Shown here: positions 10,706-22,260 of the stretch, one piece after another
Layout: the number at the start of each line of letters is the position of its first letter
How positions within the stretch are numbered: the first letter of the stretch is position 1
NCBI GenBank assembly: GCA_947561585.1
Contig: CANNZV010001443.1
Location: 1-64,000, forward strand
Length of the DNA stretch: 64,000 nt
Direction: 5' to 3'
Source: Caprella mutica
Taxonomy: Eukaryota; Arthropoda; Malacostraca; Amphipoda; Caprellidae
The notes under the pieces: generated by a model
Database searches by the model: none
What the model was told of the DNA's origin: nothing
What the model saw: the letters and a program-made list of their open reading frames with translations, nothing else
Translations under genes and position numbers: made by a program

Positions 10706-10890
10706 TTCAGCAGAGTTCATTATAGTGGATACAGTCTTGTAAGTTTCTGAGGTGAACACTTTCTTGATAGCATCTTTATTATGTATTTTCTGAGAATCAA
10801 GTCTTTTTTTTTCATTCGTTGTTTCTGGCTTAGCTTAAACAGCGCCTTTTCCCACACATTTGTTTTAGAGGAAAGAGCAGTTAATGTATT
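10706..10890. other. Short intergenic stretch
   Basis: AT-rich, with no repeat or coding signal recognised. It would be the 3' flank of the broken minus-strand gene. Confidence 0.4.
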
Positions 10891-11404
10891 CTAGTTATCA
10901 CATGATAAGGACAGAGAGTTTATATCCCTCAAAAATTCATAAAAACCATTTGAGAAATTGAGTGATGTAAGATAAAATCTTCCGGTGTCGGCCTTCCATA
11001 TACCTTGATTGACACTATCGTGCACGATAGGCCAGAATGCTTTTGAATCTAAAAACTCATCCATCTTTTGAAAGTTAGAAGCATCAATTAAATTTAAGAC
11101 TTCCATTTCTCTTTGGGCCACAGCTTTAAGTTTTTTATTACCAACTTCAAAGCCTTTAAAATACTCAGCCATGGCATCAACGGATTCAATTACTTCAATT
11201 CTGAAAGAAGAATTTATATTCGCTGATGTCTCTGGAGAATTCGGTAAAAGAGACTCAGTCTGATGATCTTCAGTGGTAATGCTTATCTTGGCTTTTTTTC
11301 AGGATTGGAATCTTCTCAAGAAGAATTCCCTTTATCAACTGATTGAGTCAAAAATTCATCATGCTCATCATTAGTGGAAGCTGATGAATTTTTGACACTA
11401 CCTG
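10891..11404 (-). pseudogene. 3' part of a broken minus-strand gene (end of last exon)
   Basis: The frame at 10891-11172 ends RDINSLSLSCDN-stop. Upstream coding sequence continues on the minus strand (e.g. SPETSANINSSFRIEVIES), but the frame is lost at an A7 run near 11294, and an in-frame TGA lies just upstream. At 11405 transposon copy B begins. The same frame continues beyond it at 16204 once the element and one TA are ignored, so this was one exon. I do not recognise the domain; its composition is that of a soluble acidic protein. Given the upstream chromodomain and C2H2-like exons it looks like the C-terminus of that gene, now inactive. Confidence 0.6.
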
Positions 11405-11947
11405 TAGCGTCAGACCGGGTGGCCTTGCCCACTTCAACATTCCGGGCGGCCTTGCCCACTTCAACATTCCGGGCGAAGTTGCGTATCGGTAATTGACGGC
11501 GAATTGGTGAAAATATTTCAAATCTGACAACACCATTGGAAAGAGCAGCTCTTAAACCCCCTCAGTCCATAAATTTCACAAAAATCGTAAGAGATTAAGT
11601 ATAGATACTAAGTGTTCAAACAGAGACCTATGTTTTTTATAGCAAAATAATTATTTTGGACTAGAATCCAATCTCCGCGAACTATGCTGTAGTGTTGATA
11701 ATTATGCTCCAATTTGATTGCAATTTACGTTGGATACGCATAAATTACTGTAGATTAACGTCATGTAAGATGATTTTAATAATAGTTATAGATTATTGAG
11801 ATATAACCAATATACTAGATGCGCAAGAACACCCTGGTAATATTTTAATTGACGGGTGGACTTGCGCACATTTATTAATAAAGTTGAAGAGCTCTTATTC
11901 TTGAATAAACCTGTGATATTCATCCCAGTCCCCAGATACTCCTATAT

Positions 11948-14900
11948 CACGGCAATTCCACAGCAGCCTCATGGCAATTGCACAGCAGCCTCACGGCAAT
12001 TGCACAGCAGCCTCACGGCAATTGCACAGCAGCCTCACGGCAATTGCACAGCAGCCTCACGGCAATTGCACAGCAGCCTCTCCCTCACGGCAATTGCACA
12101 GCAGACTCACGGCAATTGCACAGCAGACTCACGGCAATTGCACAGCAGACTCACGGCAATTGCACAGCAGATTCACGTCAATTGCACAGCAGACTCACGG
12201 CAATTCCACAGCAGACTCACGGCAATTCCACAGCAGACTCACGGCAATTCCACAACAGACTCACGGCAATTCCACAGCAGACTCACGGCAATTCCACAGC
12301 AGACTCACGGCAATTCCACAGCAGACTCACGGCAATTCCACAGCAGACTCACGGCAATTCCACAGCAGACTCACGGCAATTCCACAGCAGACTCACGGCA
12401 ATTGCACAGCAGACTCACGGCAATTGCACAGCAGACTCACGGCAATTGCACAGCAGACTCACGGCAATTGCACTGCAGACTCACGGCAATTGCACTGCAG
12501 ACTCACGGCAATTGCACTGCAGACTCACGGCAATTGCACTGCAGACTCACGGCAATTGCACTGCAGACTCACGGCAATTGCACTGCAGACTCACGGCAAT
12601 TGCACTGCAGACTCACGGCAATTGCACTGCAGACTCACGGCAATTGCACTGCAGACTCACGGCAATTGCACTGCAGACTCACGGCAATTGCACTGCAGAC
12701 TCACGGCAATTGCACTGCAGACTCACGGCAATTGCACTGCAGACTCACGGCAATTGCACTGCAGACTCATGGCAATTGCACAGCAGATTCACGGCAATTG
12801 CACAGCAGATTCACGGCAATTGCACATCAGACTCACGGCAATTCCACAGCAGCCTCACGGCAATTGCACGTCAGACTCACGGCAATTGCACAGCATGCTC
12901 ACGGCAATTGCATAGCATGCTCACGGCAATTGCACAGCATACTCACGGCAATTGCACAGCATGCTCACGGCAATTGCACAGCATGCTCACGGCAATTGCA
13001 CAGCATGCTCACGGCAATTGCACAGCAGACTCACGGCAATTGCACAGCAGACTCACGGCAATTGCACAGCAGACTCACGGCAATTGCACAGCAGACTCAC
13101 GGCAATTGCACAGCAGACTCACGGCAATTGCACAGCAGACTCACGGCAATTGCACAGCAGCCACACGGCAATTGCACAGCAGCCACACGGCAATTGCACA
13201 GCAGACTCACGGCAATTGCACAGCAGACTCACGGCAATTGCACAGCAGACTCACGGCAATCCCACAGCAGACTCACGGCAATCCCACAGCAGACTCACGG
13301 CAATCCCACAGCAGACTCACGGCAATCCCACAGCAGACTCACGGCAATCCCACAACAGACTCACGGCAATCCCACAGCAGACTCACGGCAATCCCACAGC
13401 AGACTCACGGCAATTCCACTGCAGACTCACGGCAATTCCACAGCAGACTCACGGCAATTCCACTGCAGACTCACGGCAATTCCACTGCAGACTCACTTCA
13501 ATTCCACTGCAGACTCACGGCAATTCCACTGCAGACTCACGGCAATTCCACTGCAGACTCACGGCAATTCCACTGCAGACTCACGGCAATTCCACAGCAG
13601 ACTCACGGCAATTCCACAGCAGACTCACGGCAATTCCACAGCAGACTCACGGCAATTCCACTGCAGACTCACGGCAATTCCACTGCAGACTCACGGCAAT
13701 TCCACAGCAGACTCACGGCAATTGCACTGCAGACTCACGGCAATTGCACTGCAGACTCACGGCAATTGCACTGCAGACTCACGGCAATTGCACTGCAGAC
13801 TCACGGCAATTGCACTGCAGACTCACGGCAATTGCACTGCAGACTCACGGCAATTGCACTGCAGACTCACGGCAATTGCACTGCAGACTCACGGCAATTG
13901 CACTGCAGACTCACGGCAATTGCACTGCAGACTCACGGCAATTGCACTGCAGACTCACGGCAATTGCACTGCAGACTCACGGCAATTGCACTGCAGACTC
14001 ACGGCAATTGCACTGCAGACTCACGGCAATTGCACTGCAGACTCACGGCAATTGCACTGCAGACTCACGGCAATTGCACTGCAGACTCACGGCAATAGCA
14101 CTGCAGACTCATGGCAATTGCACTGCAGACTCATGGCTATTGCACTGCAGACTCATGGCTATTGCACTGCAGACTCACGGCAATTGCACTGCAGACTCAC
14201 GGCAATTGCACTGCAGACTTACGGCAATTGCACTGCAGACTCACGGCAATTGCACTGCAGACTCACGGCAATTGCACTGCAGACTCACGGCAATTGCACT
14301 GCAGACTCACGGCAATTGCACTGCAGACTCACGGCCATTGCACTGCAGACTCACGGCAATTGCACTGCAGACTCACGGCCATTGCACTGCAGACTCACGG
14401 CAATTGCACTGCAGACTCACGGCAATTGCACTGCAGACTCACGGCAATTGCACTGCAGACTCACGGCAATTGCACTGCAGACTCACGGCAATTGCACTGC
14501 AGACTCACGGCAATTGCACTGCAGACTCACGGCAATTGCACTGCAGACTCACGGCAATTGCACTGCAGACTCACGGCAATTGCACTGCAGACTCACGGCA
14601 ATTGCACTGCAGACTCACGGCAATTGCACTGCAGACTCACGGCAATTGCACTGCAGACTCACGGCAATTGCACTGCAGACTCACGGCAATTGCACTGCAG
14701 ACTCACGGCAATTGCACTGCAGACTCACGGCAATTGCACTGCAGACTCACGGCAATTGCACTGCAGACTCACGGCAATTGCACTGCAGACTCACGGCAAT
14801 TGCACTGCAGACTCACGGCAATTGCACTGCAGACTCACGGCAATTGCACTGCAGACTCACGGCAATTGCACTGCAGACTCACGGCAATTGCACTGCAGAC

Positions 14901-15665
14901 TCACGGCAATTGCACTGCAGACTCACGGCAATTGCACTGCAGACTCACGGCAATTGCACTGCAGACTCACGGCAATTGCACTGCAGACTCACGGCAATTG
15001 CACTGCAGACTCACGGCAATTGCACTGCAGACTCACGGCAATTGAACTGCAGACTCACGGCAATTGAACTGCAGACTCACGGCAATTGCACTGCAGACTC
15101 ACGGCAATTGCACTGCAGACTCACGGCAATTGCACTGCAGACTCACGGCAATTGCACTGCAGACTCACGGCAATTGCACTGCAGACTCACGGCAATTGCA
15201 CTGCAGACTCACGGCAATTGCACTGCAGACTCACGGCAATTGCACTGCAGACTCACGGCAATTGCACTGCAGGCTCACGGCAATTGCACTGCAGGCTCAC
15301 GGCAATTGCACTGCAGACTCACGGCAATTGCACTGCAGACTCACGGCAATTGCACTGCAGACTCACGGCAATTGCACTGCAGACTCACGGCAATTGCACT
15401 GCAGACTCACGGCAATTGCACTGCAGACTCACGGCAATTGCACTGCAGACTCACGGCAATTGCACTGCAGACTCACGGCAATTGCACTGCAGACTCACGG
15501 CAATTGCACTGCAGACTCACGGCAATTGCACTGCAGACTCATGGCAATTGCACTGCAGACTCATGGCAATTCCACTGCAGACTCACGGCAATTCCACTGC
15601 AGACTCACGGCAATTCCACTGCAGACTCACGGCAATTCCACTGCAGACTCACGGCAATTCCACAG
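11948..15665. repeat. 22-bp minisatellite inside copy B, about 169 units
   Basis: The consensus ACGGCAATTGCACTGCAGAC plus TC contains two palindromes, GCAATTGC and CTGCAG. Blocks of variants run in series: CACAGCAG, then CACTGCAG, a block with AGCATGCTC (about 12890-13010), a block with AATCCCACAGCAG (about 13255-13400), then a long homogeneous CACTGCAG block to 15560. Such blocks show local amplification. No stop codon occurs in any forward frame of the unit, and 22 is not a multiple of three, so all three frames stay open. The 1276-aa frame at 11856-15686 is therefore not evidence of a protein. Confidence 0.9.
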
Positions 15666-15739
15666 CAGATTGGGGCAGTTGCATAGAAGATTGGGGCAGA
15701 TTCATGGCAGTTGCATAGCATATCAGGGTTAGATTTTCT

Positions 15740-16015
15740 ATGCACAGTTACTACATAGGGTGAACTTGCGCACTGGGCAGTTTTTACATAGGGTGAACTT
15801 GCGCACTGCGCAGTTTTCACATAGGGTGAACTTGCGCACTGCGCAGTTTTTACATAGGGTGAACTTGCGCACTGCGCATTTTCACATAGGGTGAACTTGC
15901 GCACTGCGCATTTTCACATAGGGTGAACTTGCGCACTGCGCATTTTCACATAGGGTGAACTTGCGCACTGCGCATTTTCACATCGGGTGTATTTGCGCGG
16001 TGCGCAAGTACACCC
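15740..16015. repeat. Subterminal repeats, about 32 bp, eight copies
   Basis: Units of the type ACATAGGGTGAACTTGCGCA followed by CTGCGCAGTTTTC repeat eight times next to the right end of copy B. Copy A has only two or three. Each holds inverted TGCGCA words, also found just inside both termini (GGGTGGNNTTGCGCA). Subterminal repeats of this sort often bind transposase; here that is inference. Confidence 0.75.
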
Positions 16016-16203
16016 TGTAAGTGCGCAAAATTCACCCGGTTTATCCCCACGATCTTTGCGCACAGTTTTTCGATGATTACTTTTTTTCTATTTTTTTTTC
16101 CCTTCATCTATCTGCACACGAAAAATCAGATTGCTGACGTCTCTAGTTTTTTCGTAAAATCAAAGTATGCGGAAAATGCGCAAAGCCACCAGGTCCGACA
16201 CTA

Positions 16204-16545
16204 CTATAGAATTCTTTAGGAAGAATCTTCCTGTAATATGGTATATCTATTTTTTTTCTTGTTTGAGGTCGTTTGTCAGGGAATCTGTTTTAGTGGATTT
16301 CTTTTCATTAAGTTTACTATGAAATTTATCTATATGTTGTTTCATATTAACAACCCTGTGGCGACAGCCTTCGACGCTGCAAGATGTGAGAGTTCTTTTT
16401 GCATTTATCTCTGGATCTCCTTTGGCCTCACTCATAATAGAGTTGACTTCCATTAAAGGAAGCTTGTGAAATTCATTAAGATGCCATCGTAAGTCACAAA
16501 GTTGTTTTGGAGGAACAAATTTTTTACACATATGATGTTAACGAC
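16204..16545 (-). pseudogene. C2H2-like exon of the broken minus-strand gene
   Basis: The minus-strand frame (16247-16531) includes CDLRWHLNEFHKLP and CSVEGCRHRVVNMKQHIDKF with a following H: two atypical zinc-finger-like CX4C...HX4H units. A missing A in an A8 run near 16253 breaks the frame before it reaches the copy B insertion point; beyond that run it reads IPYYRKILPKEF. The 5' end of the exon also needs a two-base repair in a GTGTG-like run. Its neighbours are exon 16806-16858 upstream and 10891-11404 downstream across the transposon. Nucleic-acid binding is plausible; the specific function is unknown. Confidence 0.55.
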
Positions 16546-16805
16546 TAAACTGCAATATCTTTTCCTCTTGTAAACAACTTTCTGAAACTAAAGAAGATTA
16601 ATTTAACTTTACAGTTTTCGTTTATGTAGCTCTCTAACTACTATTAATTAATGGAATCCATTAATTAATGAATACATGATGCTAGTACTATTAAGAGAGG
16701 ATACTAATGTTTCTATTGAGTTAAATACTCATTATACATTATTGGTAGCAAACTAAGAACTTATAATGCATAGTTAAATAAGTAGCTAACTAACTTTATA
16801 CTTAC

Positions 16806-18545
16806 ATTTAAATCACTTGAAGATGGTTCTGGGAAGACGAGGATGGTTTCAGCAACTCCTGAAATTATCGGTATATCAAAGTTGAAATAAAGTAGATGGC
16901 TATTTAGATTTAAATTACTATCTACCCTGATGAAAAATTTAACAATTCAATTTTATTTATTAAATAGTATAGCTACCTAGATAAACTAAAAAGCTATTAA
17001 ATATGTAACAGTGTTTATGGTACAGAACTTACCAGCGACCGAATTCTCAGGTTGTGCCTGCTCCAAGGTAATTGTGCTTTCATTATCAGCTTGCTGCTGA
17101 GTAGAAAGAGTAAAAAAAATCAGGTATTCTTGTAAATTAAATTATCGGATTACTATTGTTAGAATTAGGTTAAATTACAGTGGGTTAACAACATTGAGAC
17201 ATAGAGTTTATTTAAAGAGTAATATGTTATACAGATAGAAGTCTATTGGAGAGATGAGTGGAACACATCTCTCACTGAGTAATGTAAAAAACCAACTAGC
17301 TAAAGAATTGACCTGCAGTGATATTTAACACTCACCGGAACTTGTAATGGACTTTAAACCTTAAATCCGTTTCTCATAAAAGTAATACATTGTTTGTTAA
17401 ACAATAGGTAATTAATATAGCTGAGCTAGTCTCACAGGAAGTTAACATTAAACATATAAAGAGTGTGTAATACATTTAAACTAAAATTCCAACAACTATT
17501 AGATTGGTGCCAATAATAATTTAAATATAAATTCACATTTTTTAACAAAATAGGTAGAAGAATAAATAAAGGTAATAAACTCTCAGTGTGATGGGACTCG
17601 TTGCTATATCATCCCTGTAGGGCACTACAGCTACTCCATCTCTGTTCTGTGTGTCTTCATCATCACATCATCTGTAAAATTGGTGGGGTGTTCCATTACC
17701 TCCATATTTGAAGGTTGACTAACATGAGCTACAGTGGTCTTTGTTTAAGAACTGCTATTGTCCGCAATCCTGGCAATAATAATGAAGGGAATAAAATTTT
17801 ATGTCAGGTAGAGTATAAAGCTATATATTTTATGAAAGATGAAATAACTCGAGTAGCTACTAGCTAGCTGATACTCTGTTAGCTAGCTAATAATCTGAAT
17901 GAATATGAAATGCTCTTTTACACACTAATTTACTTAGATGACTTTAAACAAAATTACTATGACTATATTCTTTAAAGAATAGTTGATGACAAGTGATAAC
18001 CTATATATAAAAAAAGAGCTAACTATCAAAGTAATGTGAAGTTGATAAATAGTTCTTTACCTTTTATTGTAGTCTGCAATCAAACTCTTGTCGAAGATGT
18101 TCCATTTGGTTCCCATGTACTAGCACTGAAATGATAAATAGCTACATATCATTCAATAAATAAATACTCCAAAAGATGCAGTTGAAATAAAATATTGGAT
18201 ATGATTTTTTATGGAAAAGTTCTAAAATAAGAATTCAGACTGTTCTTGTTATTCAATCTTGTCAATTTACTCACTCAATAGGATACCCAAGCCATTTTAC
18301 CAAGTATATACTGGATTTTTCCCTGGAAATACACAGAAGTTTTATTAAAAACAAGAACAAGTATATAATGCAAATAGGGCCTCTTTTATTATAATTTGAC
18401 ATCAGATAAATTGTATATAGTTTTCTTTGCTAAGACTCCACTACTTTTGTTATTTATTCATTTGGATTTTGGAATAAATATCACATACCTTTCTCTTTCT
18501 CTTTTTGACAATATTTTCAGCAACAAATACATGGTCATCAGACAT
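16806..18545 (-). pseudogene. Chromodomain gene, exons 1-6 (broken)
   Basis: Six minus-strand exon-like blocks with GT-AG borders: 18489-18545 (starts ATG; MSDDHVFVAENIVKKRKRK), 18275-18322 (IYLVKWLGYPI), 18061-18125 (STWEP, then MEHLRQEF in a shifted frame), about 17588-17769 (HVSQPSNMEVMEHP, then VAVVPYRDDIATSP), 17033-17096 (QQADNESTITLEQAQPENSV) and 16806-16858 (AETILVFPEPSSSDLN). The first three form a chromodomain, closest in style to Polycomb/CBX chromodomains (VFVAE, KGK, YLVKW, WEP), which bind methylated histone H3 tails. At least two single-base A insertions and other indels break it, all in short runs. MKK4 in the same window has none, so decay is likelier than assembly error, though the latter is not excluded. 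Confidence 0.6.
17157..17494 (-). mobile_element. Solo LTR of the copia-type family
   Basis: The reverse complement starts TGTTGGAATTTTAG and ends CTAATTCTAACA and aligns throughout with the LTRs at 5448 and 9058, with visible divergence. A 5-bp target duplication ACTAT flanks it (17152-17156, 17495-17499). Recombination between LTRs of an older insertion would leave this. It lies in an intron of the broken chromodomain gene. Confidence 0.88.
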
Positions 18546-18569
18546 CCTGTTGTTTAAAGCTGTCAATGT

Positions 18570-18740
18570 AATCTCAGCTGAAAAAAATCCAACAGAATTT
18601 TTCATTGATTTATCTGATCAAACAAAATATTTTCCATCAGAAAATAATGAAAACAGAGAATAAATACAAAAAAAAAATCCAACAATTTTGCTAGAATAAT
18701 TATCGCCAAAGAAAAACTCCAATGACATGTTGTGGCCTTG
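18570..18740 (+). mobile_element. MITE of the 'copy-specific word' superfamily, degraded
   Basis: The core CAGAAAATAATGAAAACAG / GAATAAATACA matches the other copies. AAATCCAACA occurs before the core (about 18586) and ATCCAACAATTTTGCTAG after it (about 18677). A degraded palindrome CCAATGACATGTTGTGG follows near 18718. It sits just upstream of the first exon of the chromodomain gene. Confidence 0.5.
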
Positions 18741-20080
18741 GGGGATGCAATTTACATTTAAATACAAGCACTCTCAAAAAGAAAAAAATTGTCTCCAAAA
18801 TGACCAAAAATTCTCATTAACAATAGAAATAATTAAATATATCTCTTCATTGACCATTATAGATTTAAAGGGCCAAATTTACTCTCATACTCTTGTATAT
18901 TCGGGGGTATATACTTCATGTTGGCTCAATCAATCATCTAATTATTACTTCATTTCAAATACTTTTCTTTTCACCTAATTGCTTTAAGTATTTTCAACAA
19001 TCAAATTCTTCCACTTATTTTGGTAGCGTGGTTATTAATTAGTGCCGAACGGCCATTTAAAAAAAACATGAGTTCGTCTTATTCGAAAATAAGATTATAA
19101 TTCAATAAGTTGCAATTAATTTCTGAATTACAAGGATAATGAAACGCATAATAACTTAATATTATAATGAACTAAGTAAGCACATAGAAATACAAATGGA
19201 TAATGGTAATAACCTTCATGAACAAATGAGTAAACATTGCAGAAGATGGTTATCTCTAAAAAGCTTAAATATGAAATACTAGCTACAATTAAAATCAATA
19301 ACCTGAATACGATTACAATAATAATAAGTAGGGAAGGCTTAACTCAATATACTTTACATGACACATTTGAGGGGTTTGGGTTGCTTGCAAGGGGTACAGC
19401 TTCCAGTCTCAGCACTTAGGAAATCTTCTTCTTAAAACCAGAGACTATTCAAACACTTGTTGAACATCTCCCAACTATATGACGACTGGCTACAGGCCTA
19501 AGCTTGCCTATCGGAACTATCAAGTCCGATCTCTGCTGAATCCCTCTCTCAACTCCCTTTCTCTTAATCTCCTACGAACCTCTAAGTTCCAAATCCAGCC
19601 CACAAGATATAGTTCTAACTCTCAATTGGTCAACTCAAAGGAGAGTAATAATCTTAACCCCACCAACTGACCAATGGACTTTCTATATTTCGCCCAAAAG
19701 GCGGTCCTTATACCAACTTAACATCTTGAAACTATACTCTCAAATATGTATGCGAGCCCATTACCCTTGACGGTTTTAATCAATCGCCGAACCACAGGAA
19801 CCAAAATACTCTTTCGTAGCCCGGAAACTTAAAACCAAAACCTATTTCAAACGCCATTAAATCCTACTGAGTTGGTATTTCTAACTCTTGAGAACCCTCC
19901 TAACAAATGAACTAGAGCACATCTGCGTAGACTATGTGGTTTCCCTATGTCTGTTTACAAAATAATTTCAGTTCACATTACAGCCCAATTAACTTTCTAC
20001 TGAATTTGGTAGTCACCCTTAACTACAAGACCTGATAAATAATGACATATCCAGAAGTCACCACTAAATATTATACACAC
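18741..20080. other. Unassigned region
   Basis: 18741-19370 is AT-rich with nothing recognised. 19370-20050 is less AT-rich and without a credible frame or repeat. The short ORFs (18727, 19237, 19479) have no domain-like features. Confidence 0.4.
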
Positions 20081-20084
20081 TTAT

Positions 20085-20196
20085 CATTCGAATGGCTAGT
20101 AATTCCATATCCACTGACTTAGCTAGAATATTTTTTAAAAGGTGAAAAAAATTACACCAATAAGTGGGTGGAATTTACTATGAAATACAGTCTGGT
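20085..20196 (+). mobile_element. MITE of the 'copy-specific word' superfamily, 3' part
   Basis: ATCCACTGACTTAGCTAGAATA is followed by ATTACACC...GGGTGGAATTTACTATG and AAATACAGTCTGG, matching the right half of the copy at 9964. The left half is missing. Immediately downstream (20285-20380), AAATCCTATCCAATT and AAATTGGTGAGGATTTT form another inverted pair that may be the hairpin of a further copy. Confidence 0.5.
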
Positions 20197-20429
20197 GGCA
20201 ATATTGGCCACTTTTCTGCCATACTTTGAAATATGGATTAGCACCCACGGCGAACCCACATTCTTCCAGAGCGCTTTCCAAGTTACAGAGTGTGGAAATC
20301 CTATCCAATTAAATGGTGAGGATTTTTGATTTCTGGAGAGTGGAAAATATAAAATTGGTGAGGATTTTATAATTTCTTCCAATGTTACAATCAGGGTTGC
20401 GGAGTTGGAGGAGTCACATCATCGCAAGC

Positions 20430-21335
20430 TTTTATATCTCATGAGAGTCGTTCCGCAACTCTTACTATCTCATGAGAGTCATTCCGCCACTCTTACTATC
20501 TTGTGAGTCATTCCGCATCTCTTACTATCTTGTGAGAGTCATTCCGCATCTCTTACTATCTCGTGAGAGTCATTCCGCATCTCTTACTATCTCGTGAGAG
20601 TCGTTCCGCAACTCTCACTATCTCGTGAGAGTCGTTATGCAAGCTTCTATATCTCGTGAGAGTTGTTCCGCAAGCTTCTATATCTCGTGAGAGTTGTTCC
20701 GCAAGCTTTAATATCTCGTGAGAGTCGTTCCGCAAGCTTTTATATTTCGTGAGAGTCGTTCCGCAAGCTTTTATATTTCGTGAGAGTCGTTCCGCAAGCT
20801 TTTATATCTCAAGAGAGTCGTTCCGCAAGCTTTTATATCTCAAGAGAGTCGTTCTGCAAGCTTTTATGTCTTGTGAGAGTTGTTCCGCAAGCTTTTATAT
20901 CTCGTTTGAGTCGTTCCGCAAGCTTTTAAATCTCGTGAGAGTCGTTCCGCAAGCTTTTAAATCTCGTGAGAGTCGTTCCGCAAGCTTTTATATCTTGTGA
21001 GAGTCGTTCCGCAAGCTTTTATATCTTGTGAGAGTCGTTCCGCAAGCTTTTATATCTGGTGAGAGTCGTTCCAAAACTCGTATCTCGTGAGAGTCGTTCT
21101 GCAAGCTTTAATATCTCGTGAGAGTCGTTCTGCAAGCTTTAATATCTCGTGAGAGTCGTTCTGCAAGCTTTAATATCTCGTGAGAGTCGTTCTGCAAGCT
21201 TTTATATCTCTTGAGCGTCGTTATATCTCGTGAGTACTTCCGCAAGCCTTCATATCTCGTGAGAGTAGTTCCGCAAGCCTTTATATCTTGTGAGAGTCAT
21301 TCCACAACTCGAGTTGTAGTATCCTGTGAGAGTCA
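20430..21335. repeat. 31-bp minisatellite
   Basis: The unit AAGCTTTTATATCTCGTGAG plus AGTCGTTCCGC repeats about 29 times; the left edge has shorter units ending ACTCTTACTATC. An isolated fragment (TGTGAGAGTCATTCCATAAC) lies at 21724, so the array may once have extended there before MITE insertion. The ORF at 20749-21000 is a repeat artefact. Confidence 0.85.
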
Positions 21336-21534
21336 TTCCGCACCTCATAGTCAAAGTAAAATAGTATGGATCTTGGTATGCTCTGTCCAAATACCAGTCT
21401 GCAGAACATGCGACATTTATTACATTTTCTGTGCGAATAATCTCTAATTTTCCCCTATGTTTTCATGTATTTTAAAGAGAACAAAAGCCAAAAGAGAGAA
21501 TTTATTGGAGAACAGATTACCAATTTCCGCAGTC

Positions 21535-21717
21535 TGGTCCAAATAGAGCTAAATTTCTCTACAAAATTATGAAAATTGCATTAATCCTCTCCAAAATAAC
21601 ATTACAGCATAGGAGAAAATTAGATTAAACTCACCAATCAACATTGGAGAGCTCAAAATTCCCTTCACAAACTCGCCAATATATTGGTGAGTTGGACATG
21701 CTTTACTACTTGGCTCG
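21535..21717 (+). mobile_element. MITE of the 'copy-specific word' superfamily, second subtype, copy 2
   Basis: The core TTACAGCATAGGAGAAAATT is followed by ACTCACCAAT (21629-21638). The palindrome at 21670-21693 has arms ACTCGCCAAT and ATTGGTGAGT; the right arm is the exact complement of the word beside the core. The tail GGACATGCTTTACTACTTGG is shared with the copy at 10199. Fragments of the 31-bp minisatellite flank it. Confidence 0.65.
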
Positions 21718-21937
21718 TAGTATAGTGTGAGAGTCATTCCATAACTCGTAGTAGTTTCTGTTCCGCAGTGTTAGTTTATTCCGCAGTATTCCGCTTTCTG
21801 CAGTTCCACAAAATAGACAGTGCCTATTAAAAGGACTTAAATGTGGCGACCTGGACTGTCCTGGCTTCATTTTCTCTCCTAAACCGGCAACTTTTTTTGC
21901 CTCACTTAAAAACATTGTCTCTCACCCAGTCGGCATA
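21718..21937. other. Minisatellite remnant and unassigned sequence
   Basis: It starts with a fragment of the 31-bp repeat. A minus-strand frame (21706-21915) contains MKPGQSRSPHLSPFN and CLFC; it reads like protein but overlaps repeat sequence, and I cannot assign it. Confidence 0.3.
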
Positions 21938-22152
21938 CCAGACTGTATATGGTGCACCAAAACCCCTCTGACATTTGTAAAAAGCTGAAAAAACCAGCCA
22001 ACATAAACATTTTCCCAGTTTTCTTACTGAAAATTAATGGTAACATAGGAATAAATAGCTAAAAACCAGCCGATTTTGCTAGAATATTACTTTACAAGGA
22101 GAAAAAAATCCCTCTGATAAATCGGCTGGTTTTACTATTAAATACAATCTGG
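21938..22152 (+). mobile_element. MITE of the 'copy-specific word' superfamily, copy with a different word
   Basis: The ends CCAGACTGTATATGGTGCAC and AATACAATCTGG and the core GGTAACATAGGAATAAATAG match the copy at 9964. Where that copy has TCCACCGAC, this one has ACCAGCC before the core (21992) and ACCAGCCGATTTTGC after it (22064). AAATCGGCTGGTTT forms the hairpin arm at 22119-22132. All three slots changed together. Confidence 0.75.
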
Positions 22153-22260
22153 TCTGCATAATGTGTCCTCTGAGTCCCACTCTGCAAACAGGGGTGATGT
22201 TGTGAAGTTTATCTGGCAACTAATTGAGCCTTGAAATTTATCTCCTGAAGTCTTCTCTCA

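Larger units (their letters stand above)
11407..16201. mobile_element. TA-flanked transposon carrying an internal minisatellite, copy B
   Basis: It has the same inverted ends (GCGTCAGACCGGGTGGCC on the left; the right end GGTCCGACAC is slightly diverged) and the same flank blocks as copy A. The array, however, is 3.7 kb instead of 1.4 kb, and the subterminal repeats are more numerous. TA is duplicated at 11405-11406 and 16202-16203. Ignoring the element and one TA makes the minus-strand frame of the host exon continuous, which confirms the boundaries. No transposase is seen. The array grew or shrank after or between transpositions. Confidence 0.85.

Noticed and set aside
11948..15665. CRISPR array
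   Set aside because: Units abut with no unique spacers, the host is a eukaryote, and unit variants occur in contiguous blocks.
11856..15686. 1276-aa open reading frame, and parallel long frames in the other two forward frames
   Set aside because: It is the 22-bp minisatellite read in frame. The unit lacks stops in every forward frame and 22 is not a multiple of three, so all frames stay open by arithmetic. There is no codon structure, domain or splice context.
20749..21000. 83-aa ORF with repeated SRESFRKLL
   Set aside because: Product of the 31-bp minisatellite; three units make a 31-residue period.
21706..21915. 69-aa minus-strand ORF containing CLFC
   Set aside because: Reads somewhat like protein but starts within repeat-derived sequence, and I could not link it to exons or a family.
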